In this document: one piece after another, positions 13,701 through 22,700 of the stretch
How the letters are laid out: every line of letters starts with the position of its first letter
Numbering within the stretch: position 1 is the stretch's first letter
Source of the DNA: Neoarius graeffei
Taxonomy: Eukaryota > Chordata > Actinopteri > Siluriformes > Ariidae
NCBI RefSeq assembly: GCF_027579695.1
Contig: NC_083575.1
Coordinates: 31,857,882-31,921,881, forward strand
Reading direction: 5' to 3'
Length of the DNA: 64,000 bases
The notes under the pieces: model-generated
Databases searched by the model: none
What the model was told of the DNA's origin: nothing
The model's input: only the letters and a program-made list of their open reading frames with translations
Made by a program: the position numbers and the translations under genes

Positions 13701-16700
13701 CTATGTAGGTACACACAATCCATCTAGAAACTACAAATCCCATCAGCCAACTTCCGCGATGACCTACGTCACATCCTCCCTGAAGCTATAAGTGACTCAA
13801 GCACACTTCCATCTTCTTTGGCTCTGTGAACCACGCGGTAACAGACATAAAAAGAGGCACTCTCTCTGGACCGTCCGAAATCACAACTTCTGCCTGGCAA
13901 GAAAGAAAATTCAGCGCGTTTTCGTTTACCACTAGCCACGGTAAAACTACTTAAATCGCGCCATTTCACTCAGATTGAGTTACAACCGGTTTTCATTTGT
14001 TTATTATAAGTAACGTTATGACTGCTGCCCAAAGCAGTTAATTAAAAAAAAGTTAGAAGCGACCGGATTCCTTCTGACTTAATCGTTGTGCACATTGTTT
14101 GATCAGAGAGTTCCTCACGAACGCTGAAGTTCAGACCAAGAAATTCTCTGCACCTTCACGGAAGCCTCCACGACCTCTGTGAACTCCAGAAGTTTTGGAA
14201 CATCTCTGCATTCCTACAGAGAAGCAAAATACTGGAAGTAAGACCGGCATTTTGGGCAAAAATTAGTCTTAGGAATTAGCTTTATGAAGTAGTGTGAAGT
14301 TAAACTCAGGAACGGTTTAATTGTGCACACTAGATACTCCGTGTTAAGCTGATCATTGTTCTATGTGTCCTCTCAGTTGTTTTTAATAGATAGGTTGTTG
14401 CATGCTTTCTCTCTATCCTGTCTGTCTAACACCTTTAATTTCATTATTACACATTTTTTTATCTCAAGATTTCAGTGGATTTAGTAATGTTATAAGCTAG
14501 TGAACTAGCAATCTGGGCTAATCCCCTTGTCTCAAGCCACATGCTAATTCTTTTGTCCTGAGGGACCACGAGGTGGGATCTCCACCTTCCCCCCACATCT
14601 CAGATAACATTCAATCACACACAATCACTGATGACTTACTGAATGTATTTTAAACTGCTATTACCCATTTTTATCATTGTTATAATAAATTCAATTATTC
14701 TGAACCTGTGATTGTCCGTTTTGCTACTATATACTGGAAGTCACACAATCTCAAAGAACTCCCAAATTGCCTTCAGTGTGCTATTGGCTGTAGCGGTTAT
14801 GTAGTACGGTAAGTGATACATTATTGCTGCATTGGTAGTGATCATAATTTGGAATATACCATAACTTAGCTGTTTGGTAATTTATTATTAAGCACCAAAA
14901 TTAATGGTATTAATGAGACTGATTTGAGACTGATTTAATGAGAGTGATCACTTAAGACCAATTGCACCCACAACTAGTACTGGTAAACTTAAAAGGTCAT
15001 TGCCTTATGGCAATTTTCCACTGCATGGAACTGCCTCAACTTGACCACTTGTGTTTAATATCAGTAGTTCATTTTCCACTACAGTATATGCTACCACGGT
15101 GTAGTGGTGAAAGCACAGAGCGTTCAGCTGAATGCAGGTTCATGCCCCTGCTTGGTATCTTATGTGGGGAAAGTTTTGCTGCAGAGGACTCCTTTAAAAT
15201 TTGCCACGCTGTACTGATATTTTGCCAAGCCCTCCGTTGGTTTTAAACCCCCCCGCTATGAGTAATGTTATGGGTTGACCAAAAGTCTGTAATAAAATTA
15301 AAAAAAAAAAAAATATATACACATCATGGACCAAACGTTACTCAGCCCAAAGCAGGATTCCGTCCATCTTACTAAAATTTAGTGTCTTATCATTAAAAAA
15401 AAATAAAAGTTGGCAGGAGGCTTTAATCTGAAACTTGCTTTAATATGCTTACTGGCTACAGAGATCAAAAGTAGAGTGCATGTACACATCAGTTCTATCA
15501 ACAGAGGAGTTAGGCAAAATATCAATGCAGACTGGTAAATTTTAAAATGACTCCCCAGTAGCAAGACCATACTACCAACTCCATGTTTCACAGAAAGGAT
15601 AAGTTTCTTATGCTGAAATGCAGCATTTCTCTCAAAACATGTTTCTCATTTAATCAAAAAAAAAAAAAGTTCTATTTTGGTCTCAACCATCCACAAAGTT
15701 TTCCAGTAGGCTTCTAGCTTGGCCACATGAGGTTTAATAAACAGGAGATGGGCAGCAGTGTTCTTTCAAAGAGTGACAGCCTTCTCTCTGAACAAGTGGT
15801 ATGCATGGCAGGGTTGCAGTGTTCTGATAGTGGACTTGAACATTAGCCAATGAGAGAGCCATTTGACAAGCTGGAGTGGGATTACCGCTGGACTACTTTG
15901 GCCAAATTTGGGCCACATACACAATTCATTAGTATAAAATCAAATGTCTTGTGTGCAAACCCCTTGGCAAATGGTCTGCGCAGGCAATATTTGCTCTGGC
16001 CAGTTCCCAGCCTTGAAGGGCACTTGCCAAGGCTGCCCCTTTCTCTGCTGCCTTTTGCCTGTTCCCTCAAACTACTGGCTCAGTTAAAATCATCATTAAC
16101 TTTTTGGAACATGTTGCAGTCATCAAGTGGAGGAGACCAAGCGTATGCTTACAAAAACAAAAGTTTCAGTTTAAGCATTACATTCTGTTTTTATTTGCCT
16201 TTATGCAGCATCCCAACTTTTTTGTAATTGGGGTCATATTTTTGGTCCATGCCATGTCCTGTCTATACATGGTTCAACCCCAATTCCTCCATATCTTAGA
16301 GACCAATTGAGGAGAATCTCATTACCCCAGATTGCAGAACTTTATATTCCAACATACCACTGAAAGCCAAACTAGGTTTAGGTCCTGGAATCTCATGTCT
16401 ATTCACATCATACTGCAATGAAGCACATGCACACCAATCTTAAAACAGCATAACCACTCACTGATGGTCAATAACTTCACTCCTTCTTGGCAATATACTT
16501 TTTTTTTTTTCATACACACAGTGGAAGAACAGGAGAGTTAATGTCTTAAGACCTATATGATGGTAGCTTAAGTTTTTAAATGATTTACGAGCTGAAGACA
16601 ACCCATCTGCAGTGAAGATCAGCTCAGCGTCCCATGCAGATCAGCACTCCTTACACATCCTTTACATAAACTCTTTACCTCAGCTGGACCTACACAATTA

Positions 16701-19700
16701 ATACAATTCAAATTTGCTCACAGGATGCACCTAACCCTCAGATGTCATCACTTTATGAAGATCATTACATCTCCCAACTGTAACCCAAGTCCACTCAGCA
16801 CCCTGGTAACATTTATGCATGTGTACTGAGAATGCCCTGATGTGGTTAGATTTTTGGAAGCAAGTATCACGCACTAAGGGATGTGCTTGAAGTTAGGATT
16901 CCAATTTCATCAACTGTGACAGGGACAGATCTAAGGAATCATTAACTAGAAGCAGAGACATAGTCTATGGGCTCATCCCACTGCAGTGAAGAAAACGTTA
17001 GCCCATTGATAAAGATAATGAAGGTCATGGTTGCCATCTCAAGGCCAACTCTTTTCTTGAAATTGTTCTGATGGAGGGGTCTGCAGCCCAAATGTATGCA
17101 GCCAACCTTAAGACCATCTGGGTGTGGGATGTGGCTTACAATTTGGTTAAAGATTTTAGCATGCCCAATTTTAATCTTTTATTCTGTTTTTGTGGGGAGA
17201 GCTCCAGGGTGGGAGTGTCTCTCAATAATAATAAAATATTTTAAAAAGTTCAGTTGGATGTTTTGGATCACATTTATGCAGATCAAAAAAAAAAACCCAT
17301 ACAGAAAATTCTAAAAGGGTTCATAAACTTTCAAGCATCACCTTATAATATACATTAAAATAGGAGCAGAGGAATTAATTAGGAGTTGCACACTCATTAG
17401 GCATGTAATGATTTACTCAATTAATGGCACTGGGTTAATGATTCAACCATCCCACAGTACTTTTGCAAAAAAAAAAAAAAAAACCCCAAAAAGTTACCCA
17501 GAAATGTAAAGGTTGGAATAAAATAGTCTATTAACCAAACGATTCCTTTTATTAAAAAAAAAGTTTATAAAGTGTTTAAAGGCTTATTATCATCAAGCTT
17601 TGAAGGCTGTAGTCAGCTTTAACAGAAAACCTTCTATTTCTTTAGCTTTTTGCAGTCTGTTTAAAAAAAAAATTAACTAATTTCTCGTTAAACCCACTTG
17701 TAGAGTCAATCAATCATACAGAAGTTCTTTCCCATTTTACATCTTTTTTTTGTGTGTGCATTTCATGGCATTAGAGCTGTATTCCTTCCACCCAGGGTGA
17801 AGTCCTGAATATTCCTGCTATTTTGTGTCATTATGTCTGCTGCTGTCTAAACAACTTAATTACAGCCAAGATCACAAATTACACAGCCTGATAATCGCAA
17901 TTCATTTTATGATTGGAATGGTCAAATGTATTGTGATTTATTGTCTCATGATACATCATTACATGCCTAACACCTAATCATTCATGAACAGCATTTCAGA
18001 AATACTTACCTGCCAGCCTTGCTCATGAAGCATGCTGGCAGACTTGAAAATCTGCTTGACAGCTCGTGGAATGACCCCCTGCATGTCTTCCATGTCACCA
18101 CCTTCCATTGTAAATGTCTTGCCACTACCTGTCTGACCATATGCAAAGCAGCAGACATTATAACCATCCAGAGCTGATTGCACCAAGAGGGAGATCTCCG
18201 CAAACACCTCACTCTGGGTGCTGTGTGGTCCAAAAACACGATCGAAGCTGAAGATGTAATTTTTCTGAGTTTCTGCAGCACGCCCCACATGTGACTGAAT
18301 GAGAGAGAATGAACAAGATTAGTTTTCCCTAAATCACAGATTGTTGTGAAATGCCCAGTCCTGCACATTTTAGTGTTTTCCCCTGCTCAAAAAACCCATT
18401 ACAAAATAATCTTGATGAACAACTAGTTCTCCTTGAGATGAAGCAGGTGTACCGGGGGGGTGGTGGTGCAGGACAGGTAGGTAGTTCATGACTAGGGTTT
18501 GGAACCTGTGCCCTACATGAAATGTTACCTTTTTACATAAGATCTGCAAGGAAATTAAGTCTTCCTTCCAAAAAGGATACGGTTAACATTTTGAAGGAAC
18601 GTTTCAAACAAGTAGATCAGTCTTGTAAAAATCAAGTCTCACCACTACCTGCCACAATTTATGCACTTACCTCTTCTGTTTTTGCAAGTATTATAGCCTT
18701 GTCATCATGAGCAGGCAGCTGAATGTGTGGGATGGGTGCCTCCCTGTTGGAAAGGAGAGGACGTACCCTGCAGAAAACTCTGATGTTACCCTGGGGGTGG
18801 GGGTGGTTAAACATTAGATATTTCCACATTTTCTCCTAATAATTCACACATTTCAGACTATTTGGTATAAAAATAGCTGCAATTAAAGACTCTAAAACAA
18901 CTTGATCCCACAAATAAGGTCAATAAAACGGTGGTTTAACTTATGGGTCAACCATAGGGAGCACAAGTTTCATGCACACTAAAATGGTCATCTAGCCAAT
19001 AAACTTTGATTTGGCAATAAAAATAGGATGTACATAAAATAGACATTGCTGAGGATAGCACAACAAAAGCATAAAATTCCACTGTGGTTCTCAATTTACC
19101 TGTAAAGTGTCATATTCTCTCTCTCCCCAGTTTGTAGCCGTGTTTCCATTGATGCAAAATGTTTGAAGGAATTTTACTCCCCCCCCCCAAAAAAAACAAA
19201 AACCCAAACACCTAAAATACTAAAAACATTACATTCAGGAAAAAGTAAACCAACACTGCAGCCAAAAGTACATGGCCACTCCTTCCAGTTACTAGGTTAG
19301 GCCATTCCATTTCACCTACACCAATGTAAACAAGTCTGTTCAAATTTCTACCCTCCTTAAGCGGCTGGTCAAATGTAAATGCTATCAGAATGAAAAGGAA
19401 GCCTCTAGGAACAACAGCTTAGGCCAAGTTTACATTAGACCGTATCTGTCTCGTTTTCTTCGCGGATGCACTGTCCGTTTACATTAAAACGCCTGGAAAC
19501 GGGAATCCGCCAGCGTCCACGTATTCAATCCAGATCGCGTCTGGTCCGGTGCTGTGTAAACATTGAGAATACGCGGATACGCTGTGCTGAGTTCTAGCTG
19601 GCGTCGTCATTGGACAACGTCACTGTGACATCCACCTTCCTGATTCGCTGGCGTTGGTCATGTGACGCGACTGCTGAAAAACGGCGCGGACTTCCGCCTT

Positions 19701-22700
19701 GTATCACCTTTCATTAAAGAGTATAAAAGTATGAAAATACTGCAAATACTGCCCATTGTGTAGTTATGATTGTCTTTAGGCTTGTCATCCTTCCACTTGC
19801 AAGTGGTAAGTGCCCGATATGCATGCCCGATATGCACTGAGATCACACACACAGCGGCTCAGTCCCGAATCACTGCTCGTGTGCTTCACTCGCACGCTCT
19901 GTGAGCTGCGCAAGGCCGGAGTGCGCACCCTCCAGAGGGCACTCGCTGTTCAGGGCGGAGTGATTTGGAGCGCAGGATGCCTGCGGAGCCGAGCGTATCC
20001 GTGTATTGGCGTTGCTGTGTGCACGCGAATCGTTTTAAAAACGTTAATCTGATGATCCGCTGATACGGTCTAATGTAAACCCCACCTTAGCCACCAAGTG
20101 GTGAAATACAATCTCACAGAGCAGGAAAGATCAAGTGCTGAACTGCTTAATGCATTTTTTGGGGCAGGGCGGGGCAAATCAAATCAATAGACAGGCGGTC
20201 CCAAGTTTATTTTGCTCCCACATACAGTAAGGGGGGGACGACACACAACACAAAAACAAGAAGGATCACCACTTGTGAACTACTAGAAAATAAAAATTAA
20301 TTTTAGGGTTACCAAGTCTCCAAAACCACCACAAACTTAAGCCCCTGAACACTACTACAACTTTGACTGGACCCATATTCTAGACTCTTATGTAACAAAA
20401 CAAGATCAACTGTGAGCTACTGCTCACTTGCGTATCCCCCCGCTCTTACCTTTATCAGAATGCAAGCAGTTGAAGGAACAGGACACTTATGAATGTTGAC
20501 TTCAAAAAAATAATTAACCCTGAAACAAGTAAAGAGCAGTGTTCTCCCCAGGGATTTCAAATAGCATCCTGGTAAACCATTATTTTGAAATAGCATTTTG
20601 CTTCTTGAAATTGTGTCAAAATCCACCCTATGTGTTTCGTAAATACATTCAGTCGGTAAAGAGGAAGTTGATGTGCGACAGACCTGAAAACAGTATAGAA
20701 CCCCAAGCTGAAATTTGGTACCAAGTGGCTATGATTTGTGGTTGCTGAGAAAGAGGGTGTTTCGGATAGACGGAGATACGGATGGAGAGGGGTAAACCAG
20801 TATTCCTTCCTCTCCTCCCCCTCAGTGTTTTTTTTTTTTGGGGGGGGGGGGGGGGGGGGAGATAAGACACTCAAAGTGGGTTTGATGTAAAACAAAGGAT
20901 GACAATAATTAAAAAGAAATTAGACAATTTCAGCTTACCTTCAGCTCCTGAATAGTGTTATGGAGTTTCCTGCGTTCCATTTCTCCACAGTGGAGCTCAT
21001 TCTGCTGCCTGGCCACCAATTCCTGTAAGCTTTTCACCATATCCTCACATGCTCGGAGACTGTCCTGACAGTGGGTCAGAGCAGAAGTCCGAACAGAGAG
21101 CTGGCTCTTGAGTATGGAGGAAGAAGAAAAAGCAAGTCGTGTGAACAAACAAGATTAGCACAAGATTCAACTTAATTATAAAGCTGAACTTTAAACTTTC
21201 AGAGGACAGATTTATACAGACAGCAGTGCTGACACTGCCAACATGCATGCAGTCATATTTGAATCTTAAAAAAACAAACAAAAAACACCACATTTTTATA
21301 AAAGCGGGTACAAAGACATACCTGTAAATTGCAGGTTTCAGTCGTCAAGTCATCTCTTAACTTAAGTAAAATCCCATTTTCATCTTTTAGCTCCTTGAAA
21401 TCTTTCTGCAGGCCATCTTTTTCCTTCATTGTTCTCTCCAGCTCCTCTTCCACAGATACCAGATTGGTTAGCTTCTCTTCAAGGGCCCTGCAAATAAAAT
21501 GTACAAAAAAACTTGATCAGGCAATCAAAACTATGGTATTTCAATTCAAATGTAGTTTGTAGTTTACCCAAGATGCTGTTTTAATAGCTTGTTCTCCTCT
21601 TGGGCCTGTGCCATGTTTTTTCGCACTTCGGCATTTGACATTTTAAGGTTCTCGTTATCTTGATTAGAAGACTTCAACCGGCTCTGGCAGTTTTGGATTT
21701 TATTCTCTAGGTCAGTGATTTTTCCCTTCAAGTCCCATCCTGGCCTTCTGGATGCTCCTACACAAGTTAAATGGACAAAGTCAGGGGCCAAAAAAGTAAC
21801 AAATGATGGCCCTTAAAGTATACCAGAAGACAGATGGGTTTAGTCAGACTGGTCAAAAGAGCCCTTTAAAAAAAAAAAAAAGTTAGAAAGACCATTTTTC
21901 CTACCTTTAGCAACTGGCGCAGCTGACTTTTTTGCATCACCTAAAATAAAAATCGACTGGTAATTTTCCTCCCAAAGTAATGTGCACCACACACAATTCT
22001 TGGGCAACAATTTGGTCCACAGCCAAGCTAGGACACTTACAGACTTGCGTTTAGAATGACATCGGTATTTTCTTGGGGAGGAATCAACACTGGTAGTAAT
22101 TATGTGCTCTGGCTACTTCCCAGACCCCACTTTAAGAACCATACCCAAGAATAAAAATATATACCTCTTGAAGGAGCTGCTGCCACAGTTGCTGCTCTGG
22201 CTGTAGGAAGCAGTTTACCTATGAAACAAAAATATAAGAAAATTCTACATCTAAAAAACACAGCAAGCAGTACTATTGACAAACATGAATAAACAAATGC
22301 TCCCAAGAAGTACTTTAATACTTTATCCATGATGAATTTAAGATGTGATCTGAAGCAAGTGCCAACACTACATATTGCACTGGTAATAAACAGGGCTGTG
22401 AAAGAGAAATGACAAAATCCAAGGAAACAATTTTAGCAGGGGGTCTGGGGCCCACAGGACCCCAGAAGCTGAACAGATTGTGTATATTGATAGATTTGAA
22501 GCATCTCCTGAAAGCAAATATTTTCTCAACCATGCCATTTAATTTGAACTGTTATCATGTTGAAATAATACAATATGACCTGATTTACCTTTTAACTGAT
22601 AAGGGTTCACTTGAAGAATGAAAATATATCAATAACATACCTCATATTGTAAATTCACTTATATTCTTGTGTAGATTCGTATCAATTCATTGGGTCCCAT

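Noticed and set aside
13700-14750. Confident solo LTR
   Set aside because: Layout is suggestive, but no TG...CA ends with matching target duplication could be set, so it is only mentioned in the intron entry.
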